Origin: Siniperca chuatsi
Lineage: Eukaryota; Chordata; Actinopteri; Centrarchiformes; Sinipercidae
Direction of reading: 5' to 3'
DNA: 64,000 bases
NCBI RefSeq assembly: GCF_020085105.1
Contig: NC_058056.1
Span: 15,270,929-15,334,928, forward strand
Shown here in pieces: positions 31,207-47,068 of the stretch; the first letter of the stretch is position 1, and every line of letters begins with the position of its first letter. The notes under the pieces are model-generated. The model saw only the letters and a list, made by a program, of their open reading frames with translations, searched no databases and was not told the DNA's origin. The position numbers and the translations under genes were made by a program.

Positions 31207-32300
31207 GAGTAAACAACCAGTACTGATATGTGTTTTAGGGAACGTGCAAATACGTGCTGCATCATATGCATTTTTCTTATCGCAAATGCCAGACAGTAAC
31301 TGTTGAAAGGTAAAATTATACATCTTTTTGTAGGTCAGATTTGGTGTTTAACCGAACTAAGGACAACATTTCAAGCTCTATCTGCTTTTGTAAAATTTAA
31401 AAAAAACAATAATTGCCCCCCCCAATGCTTGTGCACAAAGTAGTGTTCATAGCAATGCAACCAGTTTGTGCCACTAACAGTTTAACCGATGATGATGATG
31501 ATTTTCCTGTAAAAGGAAACATTTCAGTGTGATATATTAAGCAGCAGAAGTTTGACTTCAAGGTTACAAGGTTTTGTTCTGAATCTTTGTGTCATAACTG
31601 CACTAGAAGTATTTTTCAAATCACTGGAGATTTGAAATAAGTTGTATATGTGCTGTGTCATCAGTGGTTTCTTTTTTGAAAATAGGGGCTTGTATAATAT
31701 TTTGACCCCTTTGTACTTACAATGCAACATTTTAATACTGTGCAAGGATCGAGTGGTAGTCTTTCAGTGTTACATTAACTTCTGCTGAAACTTTAGGAGA
31801 ACCTTATCTTGTAAGACTCCAATAGACAGATGGTTATTTGTCATGTATTCTTTCTGTGTGGTTGATCGCTGTATGAAACATGGTGCCTTTTCTGATTTTG
31901 TGCCTAACCGTTCCAAGCCGACTTTCTGTGCAAAAAGACAGGAAAGTTCCCAGTAGATTAACATGAATCTGGACAATCCTGCGCTTGGTTTTCTGTCTTT
32001 GTGCCAATGTGAGTTCTGCACCTCTTTCACTATTCAACGCTGTCTCACCACTGTTGCCTACTGTGTCACATGTTAAAATGGTAAAATATGTATTTAACAG
32101 CAGGTCAAGGAAAAACAGTAGAAAACTGACTACTAGATAGATGTGAACTGATGACAATAAGCAGATGTCCTGTGTCATATATTCTGATGATGTGTATATT
32201 CTTAATGTTTCTATGCTTAGAAATGTCCACCCGTGAGTTCCCTTTTTTCTTTTTTGCTTGTATTACCTACACACATCTCAAAATAAAAATCTTTATTGTG
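31207..32300 (+). other. adam17: adam17 3' UTR
   Basis: About 1.1 kb from the stop codon to the first good poly(A) hexamer, AATAAA at 32282-32287. There is no other gene signal in the stretch. Confidence 0.55.
32282..32297. terminator. Back-to-back poly(A) signals of adam17 (+) and iah1 (-)
   Basis: AATAAA on the plus strand (32282-32287) is followed after four bases by TTTATT (32292-32297), which is AATAAA on the minus strand. The plus hexamer lies 1.08 kb past the adam17 stop; the minus hexamer lies 208 bp past the iah1 stop. Use by both genes would make their 3' UTRs overlap. This is inferred from the hexamers and the convergent layout. Confidence 0.55.
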
Positions 32301-32504
32301 CATTTTAAACATGAATACATGGTCTTGCATTTGACAACTACAAATCATAACTGTTTCATTGTTTCATAGCAGGAATGCATTCCAGTGTCAGCCTCCCAGT
32401 TTAACAAGTGCAACGCATGAATGCTGGTGAGTGTTTTGTTCTCCACAGAATATTCTGCCCTGTAGGACCTTTTTAAAGGAAGATGTTTTCCAACCTCCTC
32501 TCCT

Positions 32505-35500
32505 TCACTGGTCACAGAGGAGGCTGCTCTCGGGGCTCTTGGCATCGATATCTCCCCAGTAGGGCAGGATGAACGGCAGGTCGGCCACACGACTCTCCAG
32601 CAGTCCCCACAGGTGCTGAGCCACAAACTTGTTTCCCTTCTCTGAGAGATGGAGCCCGTCAGACAGGTAGGCCATGTAGTCCTGGACAAAACAGGATGTA
32701 TGAATTTAGAGAAAGATAATGGGGTGTAATGAAGAATCACAATAATGCGTCTGGTCACATTAAATCTGATGCTTTCAGTTTATCTGGAACTTTCATATAT
32801 TTTAGATTCATTACACAAAGTGAAATATTTCAAGACATTTTTTGTTTTAATCTTGATAATTACGGCTTAAAGCTCATGGAAATCAAAAAAACAGTATCTA
32901 AAATTATTAGACTAAGTAATTTATAATACAGAAATGTCGACATAAGAAGAGCTCTAATCGAATTAAGTCAAAACACAGTCTGGTTCAGTACACACAACCA
33001 CAATCATGGGGAAGACTGCTGACTTGACAGATGTCCAGAAGGAGGGTAAGCCACAGAAGGTCATTGCTGAAAGGGCTGGCTCTTTGCAGAGTGCTGCATC
33101 AAAGCATATTCATGGAAGATTGACTGGAAGGGAAAAGTGTGGTAGGAAAAGGTGCACAAGCAACAGGGATGATGAGGATTTGAGATACTGAATTATTTTT
33201 TCCCCCACTTGTATGTCCACATATGTGTATTGAATCTAGACTATATTAAAGTTACACTTTTTGAATTAAATCATGGAAACTAATGAACTTTTCCGTGATA
33301 TTCAATTTTTTTAGATGCACCTGTAAATATGATGAAATGTGATGAAATGTGATAAAATATTTGAAACATAAGGACACCATATTGACAATATATACTATAT
33401 TTATGTAGTAAAAATAAATAAATATAATAACCTTACATTTTTCCTTCCCATTAAGTTCATCAGATGATTCAGAAATCTGAAATGTAGATGAGGATCTAAT
33501 GGACTGTTTCAGCAATGCTTTACTTTATGGGTCCTTGATTGTCTAATAATTTCTTTGGAGTTTTCCTGAAAAGAACTACGTAATTTGGTTGAAATAAGGG
33601 AAATAAAAGAGAAGAAAAGCTCAATATAAGGAAAGTAGTGATTTAAACTAAGTGCCAAATTACATAGTTCTTTCCAGGTAAGTTCCTGGGTATTATTTGG
33701 TCATTTTAAAAAAAGGTGTTTCCCTTGTGATGTGTGGGGATTGCATGTTACAGTGGCCTCTAACAACACGCAGCAGTGACCGTGACAACTATTACCCACC
33801 TGTCCATCTTTCTGCATGAGTGTCCAGAGGTCCAGGACATCCGTACCACACTGACCAGCAGCCTGGACGCACGCCTGAGCATACTGCCCCGCTACAGAGT
33901 TGAGGCGATTGAGGGAACATCCTGGAAAAGATATGATGGAAGCACTCTTGATCTTTGTAGGCCTGGAGCGTCAAAATGGTCTGTGTGTCGATACAAGAAC
34001 AAGAGAGGAGAAACACTGTGAATGAGTGTTACCTTTCAAAATGCACTCCTTCTCCCAGGCTGGCTCATGAACAGGTGGAGGGGTGATGAAGATAACTCTG
34101 TCTGCTGACACTCCAGCTGACGCCAGGAGCCTGGTGATCTCCTTCAGGTTCTCTGAATACTCCTGCAGGGGGACGTGCTGCTGGGGGTTTTTATCTGCAC
34201 GACAGGAACAGGCAAAATCATACACAAACATTAGGAAAGGGTGACTGATTATTAGTAACAGTACTTCTATGTCAAACATTGTTTTCAGTTTGTCATTTTG
34301 GATAATCCCAAGATGCAGTGAGGTGCAGAGTATGACATCTGAAAACATTTAAAGTGGTACTCCAGCGACTTAGTGTTGCACTTCTATAAATTTAAGCAGC
34401 AGAAGCAGACATCCTGACTTTTAGTCTCAAGTATGATCCAAGCTCCAAACACACTAGATCCTACATTTTCCAGTAGCATCTTGCCTGGAGTATTGAGAAT
34501 TTTTTGAGTGTGTTCACACTGGAAAAGTGACAAAATTTAGTATACATTAAAAAAATAATAATAATAATTACGCATTCCAAAATGCTAGATTTGTTTAGTA
34601 TGCTGTTGATGCACTGTATTGTCCCACAATTAAATACACAAAGGAAATGGAGGTGGTTCTCACAGTGCAAAGAATTAACAAAACAAAGATGAAATATTAA
34701 ACATTTTGAAAAAAACATTTTACTTTTATAGGTCAAATGTAATTGCCACTGGTGTTTTAAAGTTGCAGTTATATTGATGTCCGACAGCACACATATTGTG
34801 TGATTTAATTTTATTGTAGTCCTAAACAACACAACTGTCCAAATATTCATAAACAATAGAGAAACAAAGTATAGCGCTCTATATTCAGAAACCAGATACA
34901 GAGAGTTTATCATTACTAAACTTCTTATATTGTTACTACAGGTTCTGTAAGCAGTTGTACCTTCCAGCGCGCAGTCGTTGGCTCCAAAGAAGACAGTGAC
35001 AGCAGCTATTTTGTTGTCTGCTGAGTTTGGGCTGTTGATGAGGCGAGGAAGAACTATCTTTGCCCATCTGGAGTTGTAGCCAGACAGTCCTCTGTTTTCA
35101 ACATCACACTTTCTGAAGGCAAAATATATGTCCGATTCAGATTGCTTAAATGACTTGCATTTAAAAAAAAATCACATTAGTACTATTTGTGTGCATAACT
35201 CTGGACGACTATTACTGAAATATGAGGTGTTACTTAGATGAAGGCAACAACAAATCAACAACCAATATATGAGAACTACTTACCTTGCTAGTTTGTTGGC
35301 AATTTCTGCACCCCAACCATTGGCTTGAAATGAAAACTGAAAGAATCAACAGCACTGTTTTATTAATGCCAAGCTAGCAGCTAATGGTAACTAACTCAGT
35401 AGCAGACAAAATGCAATATAATATTACAGTCTTTAAAATCGATTTTCATGCATGGGCTAACCTGTGTGATGGAGTCCCCAAATAAAATCACTTTAGGCCA

Positions 35501-35524
35501 AATTACTGTTTTGAACTTGGACAT
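32505..35524 (-). CDS. iah1: Isoamyl acetate-hydrolysing esterase 1 homologue
   Basis: SGNH/GDSL-family lipase-esterase, probably acting on short acyl esters; the physiological substrate in vertebrates is not well settled. Exons, 5' to 3' on the minus strand: 35524-35462, 35336-35284, 35112-34961, 34194-34033, 33921-33800, 32681-32505. Joined: 242 aa (human 248) with consistent phases. All SGNH blocks are present: GDSIT with nucleophile S18, RGLSGY with G47, GAND with N84, and DGLHLS with D192 and H195. The PYWGDI segment near the C-terminus matches the human PYWRDV. Intron 5 holds a Tc1-like relic. An ETS motif (35579-35586) and a GC box lie upstream. It converges on adam17. Confidence 0.93.
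32783..33328 (+). mobile_element. Internally deleted Tc1/mariner-like transposon, iah1 intron 5
   Basis: The left part (GGAACTTTCATATATTTTAG; TAATACAGAAATGTCGAC) and the right part (GAACTTTTCCGTGATATTC ... AGATGCACCTGTA) match the ends of a common fish Tc1-like element. The outermost left terminus (TACAGGTGCATCT) is missing, so the left end is truncated. A 61-codon frame at 33006-33191 is the N-terminal helix-turn-helix region of the transposase ([12 protein letters not shown] ... [11 protein letters not shown]). About 22 bp are missing inside it after VQK, and nearly all of the catalytic part is gone. It is dead and non-autonomous. Confidence 0.75.
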
Positions 35525-35576
35525 CACGAACTGAACTTAACGTAACTAGGAAGGAACTGGCTGCACAGGATAAACT

Positions 35577-35600
35577 CAACTTCCGGTTAGGGGAGGGGCG
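35577..35600 (-). promoter_or_regulatory. iah1: iah1 core promoter motifs
   Basis: ACTTCCGG (ETS type) at 35579-35586 and GGGGAGGGGCG (Sp/KLF type) at 35590-35600, within 80 bp upstream of the iah1 ATG. No TATA box is seen. This is a typical housekeeping promoter layout. Confidence 0.45.
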
Positions 35601-35650
35601 TAACCATACTTCACAATAAAAGTTTGTCATCATTATATTTTGCAAGCGTA

Positions 35651-36265
35651 GAAAAGGTTTCAGTCGTAGTCATCTGGACACTGTGTTACATAAGCCCTGC
35701 CCCTAATTGTTTCCAAGATGGCCCAGTAATCAGGCCTATTGTTTTCTGGCTGCAACTACCTCATCACTGTTAAGTACCTGATTAGCGTGACCAAGGTGAT
35801 AATACACTCTGATAGACTTTGGGCAGATTGAATCTCAGACCACCATTTCAGTTCAAAGAGGGGTTCTCTTTTTTCACAAAAATGGCTTCTTTGACTCCTC
35901 TTTCAAACCAACTCTTCTCTCTACTTAGAATCTCCACCTCGCTGTCTTCAAATGTGTGGTTTGTAGCTTTTAGATGTGTGACACATTTGAAGACAGCGAG
36001 GTGGAGATTCTAAGTAGAGAGAAGAGAAAAGATTACTGATTACTGGGCCATCTTGGAAACTATTAGGTCAGTTTCAGGTGAAACTAGCTATTAACAGATA
36101 CTCAGGCAGATTCCTTCCTGAGGGCAGGGCTTATGCAACACAGAGTAGCTTAAATTTCTAGTTCCCGTCCCCCATTTTTTCACAATTGAGAATGACTTCC
36201 GGATGGGAGCCGAAACGTCTTGATTCTGAAAACAGTGTCCAGATGACTACGACTGAAACCTTTTC
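35651..36265. mobile_element. Penelope-like element relics in inverted (foldback) arrangement
   Basis: Two related segments face each other. Perfect inverted pairs are 35651-35684 with 36232-36265 (34 bp), 35709-35732 with 36037-36060 (24 bp), and 35912-35957 with 35981-36026 (46 bp). The minus-strand reading of the left segment encodes the C-terminal GIY-YIG endonuclease signature of fish Penelope-like elements (WFERGVKEAIF..., NGGLRFNL). The right segment lacks that coding part. The element is broken and old, and has no reverse transcriptase left. Similar fish elements are known to carry inverted or partly duplicated flanks. Confidence 0.6.
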
Positions 36266-37080
36266 CACGATAGAACACTCCTGGACAAATGAGGGACTAC
36301 ACCATCTATATTTTGCAAGCCCGTTTCCGCCAGGAAAGGGCAAAAATAGAAATGTTAGGAATGACAAAATTACGACTTATTGACTTACTATTGCATAACT
36401 TACTTAAAAAGAGAAAATGTGGACAAAGTCATTTTCTCGCATATTTTTCCCTTGAAAGTCAACATTTGGATTTAAATCAGTGAGTGTTGGCTAAATAACA
36501 GAAACGCCTTTCTGTATAATGCAATAAAGTTCAGCAGCACCACAAACTACATCCTCAAAAATGATCATACAATTGAATCAACACCTCCCTAAAACAGTTT
36601 CAACTGAACATTATAATCTTCATGAAGGTAGGATTTATTGCAGGACTGTTGAATTATAGAAGCAGAGTAGGGATTTCCGGCACAACTTCACCTACTTCCA
36701 AGGTGCACGGAGAAGGGAAACAGTCTGAGGAGGTTAAAACTCCAGCAACAATTGTAGTACATAGAAAAAGTGGCCCTGATGAAGGCCACAAGCCAAAACG
36801 TGTTGGTCTGACAATAAAGTTGTTCTATATACTAGGACTGTTGTACTAGACTGCAATAGTTTTGGCTAGGTGTTCCTAATAAACTGACAACTCAGTGTAT
36901 GTTGCCTGCAGAAAAAATTCACGTCTAGTTCCCCTACAAGTAGCACCAAATTACATTCCAGGAAACTATTAGAAAATTGTGAGAAAAAATACAGACCTGT
37001 AAAATAAAGTGATTAGATAGATAGATTTTTGGTAATAGATTCTGCACACTTTTGTTAAGTGGCTGTACAAAACAGTAGAA
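36266..37080. other. Intergenic, repeat-derived; Tc1-like terminus at 36868-36899
   Basis: There is no gene. The segment near 36770-36845 (GGCCCTGATGAAGGCCACAA ... AAACGTGTTGGTCTG) resembles the tails that follow fish Penelope-like elements. AGGTGTTCCTAATAAACTGA running into CTCAGTGTA (36868-36899) matches one terminal repeat of a different Tc1-like family whose ends read TACACT.AGTG...TTTATTAGG. Its partner end was not found. Confidence 0.5.
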
Positions 37081-37105
37081 CTTTGATTTAACTGTTTCAT
37101 GCCCA

Positions 37106-37120
37106 CCACCAGGGGGCGCC
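37106..37120 (+). promoter_or_regulatory. CTCF-type site upstream of dnajc30
   Basis: CCACCAGGGGGCGCC is a near-perfect match to the classic vertebrate CTCF core (CCACCAGGGGGCGC). It lies 56 bp before the dnajc30 ATG and just right of the transposon-rich block between iah1 and dnajc30. Binding is inferred from the motif only. Confidence 0.6.
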
Positions 37121-37175
37121 AGACGCGCCTCCCTCGGCATCACTGATCAGCTATCTTCTTCTGCTCCCCTTAAAC

Positions 37176-38231
37176 ATGGCGGAGGTCAGGCATCGTGTTG
37201 GAAGGGGAGCGTACGACTTTGTACACAAATTATGTAAACGGTACCTCCTGGAAATTAAGAACAAGCAAGGTAAAATTGCAATACAGGCTTCGGCTCTATC
37301 ACCTGGGTTTCTGTTGGGTGATATTCAAAATGGCGAACTGTATGGAGCCGAAAATGCTGCCGACAGAGTGACCGTTGGAGTTTCACAGGACAGTTACACA
37401 AGGGTAACACAACTGTTTAGTACTGTTGACGATGTTTGGGAAAACGGAAATGTCGCTGAATATTATTATTATTATCTTGGACTCAACAAAGAGTATTCAC
37501 TTCCTAACAAGACCCTGGTTCAAAATATAGAAAGAAATCTCCCTCTGTATCGCAGTAATGCCAGGTTTCGGAGGACTTTCTGCACCTGCAGGTCTGCTCG
37601 TCGACAACAGAGCCTCGGTAGTCGGCGTTTGTGTTGGGGACATGGAGAGTTTGTGTTTACCAGAGCTTACAGCGGCAACGGAACCCGATCTGAGCCCCTT
37701 TACAAAACCAAAACAGGCTACTATGAAGTCCTGCAGGTGACACCTACCGCCACTCAAGCCCAGATAAAAACAGCCTACTACAAGCAGTCCTTCATCTACC
37801 ACCCGGACAGAAACGCCAGTAGCGGGGAGGCCACTGTCCGCTTCTCTGAGATCAGCGAGGCCTACACCGTGCTGGGCAACAAGGCACTGAGGAAGAAATA
37901 CGACAGGGGTCTGTTGAGCCAGTCAGACCTCATCGCAACAGCCAGACCCTCCGTCAAGGGCACCACAGGCAGCTCAAAGCAAACCGAGGGCCGCCGGTCT
38001 GTGGTGGGCGGAGACAGCCGAGGAGGCGTCTTTGATTTCGACAAGTTTTTCAAGGATCACTACAACGAACAGCTGCAGAGACAACGAGACATCAGAGTCC
38101 GCAAAGAGGAGATGCTGAGGAAGAAGCAGGAGACGATTGGGGAGAAGAAGCTGGGCAGGATGATGGAGATGGGAGTCGGGGCGCTGCTGGCGATGGCCGT
38201 GGCTATACTGATCAGCTTAAAACGGGGTTGA
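37176..38231 (+). CDS. dnajc30: DnaJ homologue subfamily C member 30, mitochondrial
   Basis: J-domain co-chaperone of the mitochondrial inner membrane; the mammalian protein associates with ATP synthase and helps turn over complex I subunits. Single exon, 351 aa, strong start context (AACATGGCGG). The J domain spans about 181-246 with the HPD motif at 209-211 and ends KYDRGLL, as in human. A conserved FDFDKFF..HY motif follows, then a basic coiled segment and one C-terminal transmembrane helix (about 331-347). Human DNAJC30 is 226 aa and also intronless. The fish frame has about 110-160 extra N-terminal residues that I do not recognise; they include a run of five tyrosines (96-100) and a basic start that could be a targeting sequence. 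It is not between iah1 and cpsf3 in human, as far as I recall. Confidence 0.88.
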   Translation: MAEVRHRVGRGAYDFVHKLCKRYLLEIKNKQGKIAIQASALSPGFLLGDIQNGELYGAENAADRVTVGVSQDSYTRVTQLFSTVDDVWENGNVAEYYYYYLGLNKEYSLPNKTLVQNIERNLPLYRSNARFRRTFCTCRSARRQQSLGSRRLCWGHGEFVFTRAYSGNGTRSEPLYKTKTGYYEVLQVTPTATQAQIKTAYYKQSFIYHPDRNASSGEATVRFSEISEAYTVLGNKALRKKYDRGLLSQSDLIATARPSVKGTTGSSKQTEGRRSVVGGDSRGGVFDFDKFFKDHYNEQLQRQRDIRVRKEEMLRKKQETIGEKKLGRMMEMGVGALLAMAVAILISLKRG

Positions 38232-39206
38232 AGTTCATCCACATGGAGGAGATGGAGGGTGTAGTGAGGAGGAATGTGCACACCTTTTAATAGTATTGTG
38301 GGTTCCTTGAATCATCACCACCCTTCACACGACACAAAAACAACACTGAGTACAGGACTGCTGTTAAAAGCCCTATGTTTGTCCTCTGACCTCTCTATGC
38401 AGGCAGACATGAACAACTCAATGTCAGTGAAATACCATGGCTGACTCAACATCGTCCTTTGGTTTGTTGTGACACAGTGCAATGTGCAATTCTATAGGAT
38501 TGCACTGAAAAGCTGCTAATCAAAGACTAGACTGTACATGTGTATATGTTTCACTTCCTCAGTCTGAAAGCTTGCATCTCAGCACACTTCTCATTCAACA
38601 CAGTATTCATTAGTTGTTGAGATGACCCTATGCACTGGTGTTTGCTTGGTGTTGCCTTTGTCACTCAGTTTGTCAGTCACACACAGTCAATGTGAGTCCC
38701 TACAGCAGGGACGGGTATCTTTGAAATGTTTCAGTACTAGTGCTAATGCAACACTTAAGGTTACCAAGTCAACTCTTGTGAATATTTTCTCTGCAGATCT
38801 TCTTTGTTAAATGTAAAAAGAAATGATAAAAGGTTGTCTAAACACAAGCAGCCATTCAAGAACAAAATAAAATAGTTTAAAAATTGACAAATTATTTAAA
38901 TTAGTAAACATCTTATTAAAGAATAAGTAAGAAGATTATGAATATGACCAGGCATTCACAACTTTCAGCACTTTACAGTTCTGATACAGAAACATTTGAG
39001 TCAAAAAAAAAGGATTGAGGGTTCAGCACTCGGCTCTACCCAGGAGTCATTAATCCCTCACTGTGCCATGAATGCGGTCTTTGAATGTAGTCCACAATAC
39101 TGAGTGAACACGCTGACAGAGGAAGATCCAGTGGTTGATTTGCAACCTGGTAGTGCTGCAGTTCAGCTCATTTGGCTTTTATAAAGTTATCTGTCAAACA
39201 GATTTC
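38232..39206. other. dnajc30 3' UTR and tail-to-tail gap to cpsf3
   Basis: AATAAA at 38866-38871 (+) is the first clear poly(A) hexamer for dnajc30. TTTATT at 39207-39212 is a candidate minus-strand AATAAA for cpsf3. The two genes therefore converge with a few hundred bases between 3' ends. No other feature is seen. Confidence 0.5.
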
Positions 39207-40316
39207 TTTATTTTTAATGGTGAAGCAAGTTTTGATTATGTTTTAATGTATTGCTATTTATGAAATATTTATAGCAATATAAGGCAGTAAGGGATGTGTG
39301 GATCAGTTATATCTTGAGAGCACATTAAACAGGTGCTTTGCTTATTATAGCTCAGATAATTGAATTAAAGAATGTGCCTTGGATTATATTTATTGTAAAA
39401 ATCAATGGTTATATTGTCCTGATATTTAACTAATAAATGACTTATGAGCAGTGCCTGTCAGAGCACAATGAAACAAATGTTGCTTGGGTCCTTTGTTGGC
39501 ACTAATGTTAGTCAACAACACCAACACTGGTTAACTGTGAACCTAATTTAATAAACATTTCTGATGAAATAACTGACCAAAGTAACTTAACTGCTCACTG
39601 ATTCAAGACACATCATTCAAACATTATGTAATGAACACAAACATTTAGTGCATTTAGAAATTCACAGTTAAAAGTAAACAAGTCCATCATATCAGTGCAC
39701 ATTAGTAACAAACTCGGGTCAAACAAAACCTACAGCGCATCTATACAAATACAGTAAAAACATTAAATATAATTTAAAAGTGCTTGCATAACAAAAACAA
39801 CAACACTAAAATCTCACAAACAAATCCTGTCTACACAGCTTATTCATTTCCTTTTCGTACATAGTAGCTCTATGGTCACAGGTCATAAACTTTCCTTCAT
39901 GTTCAATGAATTAGTAAAAGGTCGATCTAATCTTTCCACATTGCGTCCACAAAGTGGGACTGGGATTGGTTGTTGAGGCAGTCAATTACACCAAACCAAA
40001 CAGGGCAAGTGCCTAAAGTATGTATGTGTAATGTATTTGGGATAAAACGAGCTAAAACACTGGATCCTGGTAGTGTAGCAATATGGATGTCAAACTAATC
40101 TATCCGATGGACAAGTCACTATGATTCTTGGGAACACGTGTTATCCAGTTTTTGGCACACAAATACAAACTGCTTGTTAAACTTTCAACACAGAATTTGT
40201 AGAAGTATTCTTTGTTTTTATATCTGTGATGTCTGAGCTTGAGAGACTCTGTCCCTCGTTAGTTCAAAGGTGAAGTCCAACTGGTTACGAACTCGTCTGC
40301 AGTCCCGTCTCCGCTC
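39207..40316 (-). other. cpsf3: Probable cpsf3 3' UTR
   Basis: AT-rich DNA between the cpsf3 stop codon and the candidate minus-strand poly(A) hexamer at 39207-39212. There is no coding frame with family resemblance. The true 3' end may be nearer to the stop, since I did not exclude variant hexamers. Confidence 0.4.
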
Positions 40317-45373
<5,057 letters not shown>

Positions 45374-45865
45374 ATGCGTTAAATTTTGCAGGTAAATTTG
45401 AAAACAGAAAACATAAATCCGGTCATACTGTATTGTGTTTGTAGAATGAATGAGGGTTCAGCCAATGGGAACGTTACACTTCCGGTGTTGTGCCAAAATA
45501 CCGCCGATGGGAATCAAACGCGTTGATAAACGTTCCGGGACAGACGTTGGTCGTTTTTTGCGGCAACGATATTCACATGAATAAAATAAGTAAATGTTAC
45601 AAAGGACACGTTAATCATATATATGTTTTTTGAACCCATCACGCTTTGTACACACTTAACAATATATATTATTGACAGGCCTCTCGGCTCAATATTCAAC
45701 TTGAGAGATACTTTTTTGTACTTCGCTGCGTCCCCTTTAAGTGGTGTTGGGTGTAGGCTGTGAAACTCAAAGTGAAGCTAAAGAGTCAAACTGTAGGTAA
45801 ACAGAAAGCTTCTTTGAAGAAAAGTAGCCCTGAACGGTGAATTGAGACGGTTACGGTACAAACAG
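45374..45865. promoter_or_regulatory. Shared head-to-head promoter of cpsf3 (-) and itgb1bp1 (+), with itgb1bp1 exon 1
   Basis: The cpsf3 ATG and the likely first itgb1bp1 exon are under 500 bp apart in opposite directions. The gap has a CCAAT box at 45462-45466, an ETS motif CACTTCCGG at 45477-45485, and GCGTTGATAAACG further right. A good donor, AACAG|GTATGT, after 45865 marks the end of a non-coding itgb1bp1 exon 1. No TATA box is seen. Confidence 0.55.
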
Positions 45866-46785
45866 GTATGTCATGTGCAGCTAACTCTGTTGAATACATT
45901 GCATACAAGTCTACGCTTTTCAACTTCAGCGTGAAAATAAATGCGGTGGGGGCCATTTAAGGTGGAGTAGGATGAGTTTCATCCACACATTTGCTTTTCT
46001 TTTAGGATGTACAATATAGCTAACGGGTTTTGGGCTGAGCATGCGGGTTAATGTTAGCTAGATAAATGATGAGTTCAAGTCAAACGTCCCCTGTTGATTC
46101 TGGTGGCTGGTGTATCATTTGTGTTGTAAATTATTTATGCCCCCCCCCTCCATCCTCACCCCAGCACAGATACGCCCTCCGACTCCATCACAAAGACCTG
46201 CAGTTATATTTTTGCTCTGACATGATGGAGGTAGAAGATACTGTTACAGTAGCAGGTGTAACAGATAAACTGGTTTCCGATTTAATTGGAATATTTATTA
46301 CAGTGTTATATTAGCATATTATTGTTATAATAATTATTGTTATAATGTGCATACGCAGCACATTCTCTATTTAAAAAGTCAACCCTACTCTTACAAAATT
46401 AATGTATGGCAAATTGAAATTAAAAGTGAAACGTGAATTTCCGGTTTTGGAGTCAATTTATACTCATACATATATACATATGTAATGTTTACAAAGCATT
46501 CGTATTAAGAGGACAGTGCTGTTTTTGTTGACATGTTGACATCACATTTCACACTTTTATTTTGCAAGGCCTTGCAAACTAAATTAAGCTGCAGTGATTT
46601 TGAACATCTTTAGGAGACATTACAGGATAGATTAGCTTTCTCATACCAACTCTGAACCGGGGAAAACTTTACTACTGTAATGAACTGCAGAACAACCTGA
46701 AGTTAGAGACTCTCATTTCTTAGTGGGACTTTTAAGTTCTACTCGCTGATATTTTTAACCATATTTGTGGTTATTTGAATTGGGA

Positions 46786-46786
<1 letters not shown>

Positions 46787-46840
<54 letters not shown>
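46787..46840 (+). repeat. (GT)n microsatellite, itgb1bp1 5' intron
   Basis: An uninterrupted run of about 23 GT units in the intron between the non-coding first exon and the coding exons of itgb1bp1. Likely length-polymorphic. Confidence 0.9.
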
Positions 46841-47068
46841 TGAATGCTTTGTGTGACTGAACTGTCTTGTGTTCTCAGGTTTCTCTTGCAAAAGGGATCT
46901 TGATCTTATTGAAACCTCCTGAATAAATAAATCTTAACCAACTAACACTCCTATAATGTGAATGCCTGTGCAGCTGTTAAAGCAGTCCTGTTGTGTGTTT
47001 AACACTGTGGTCTGCGACGATTCAGGTTCGCGAGGCTGGAGGGCTGGATGTGGTCGTCATGGTGAAGG

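Noticed and set aside
30817-31323. 168-codon frame on the minus strand over the last adam17 exon
   Set aside because: It mirrors the GC-rich adam17 tail exon, has a low-complexity Gly/Arg-rich translation, and resembles no family.
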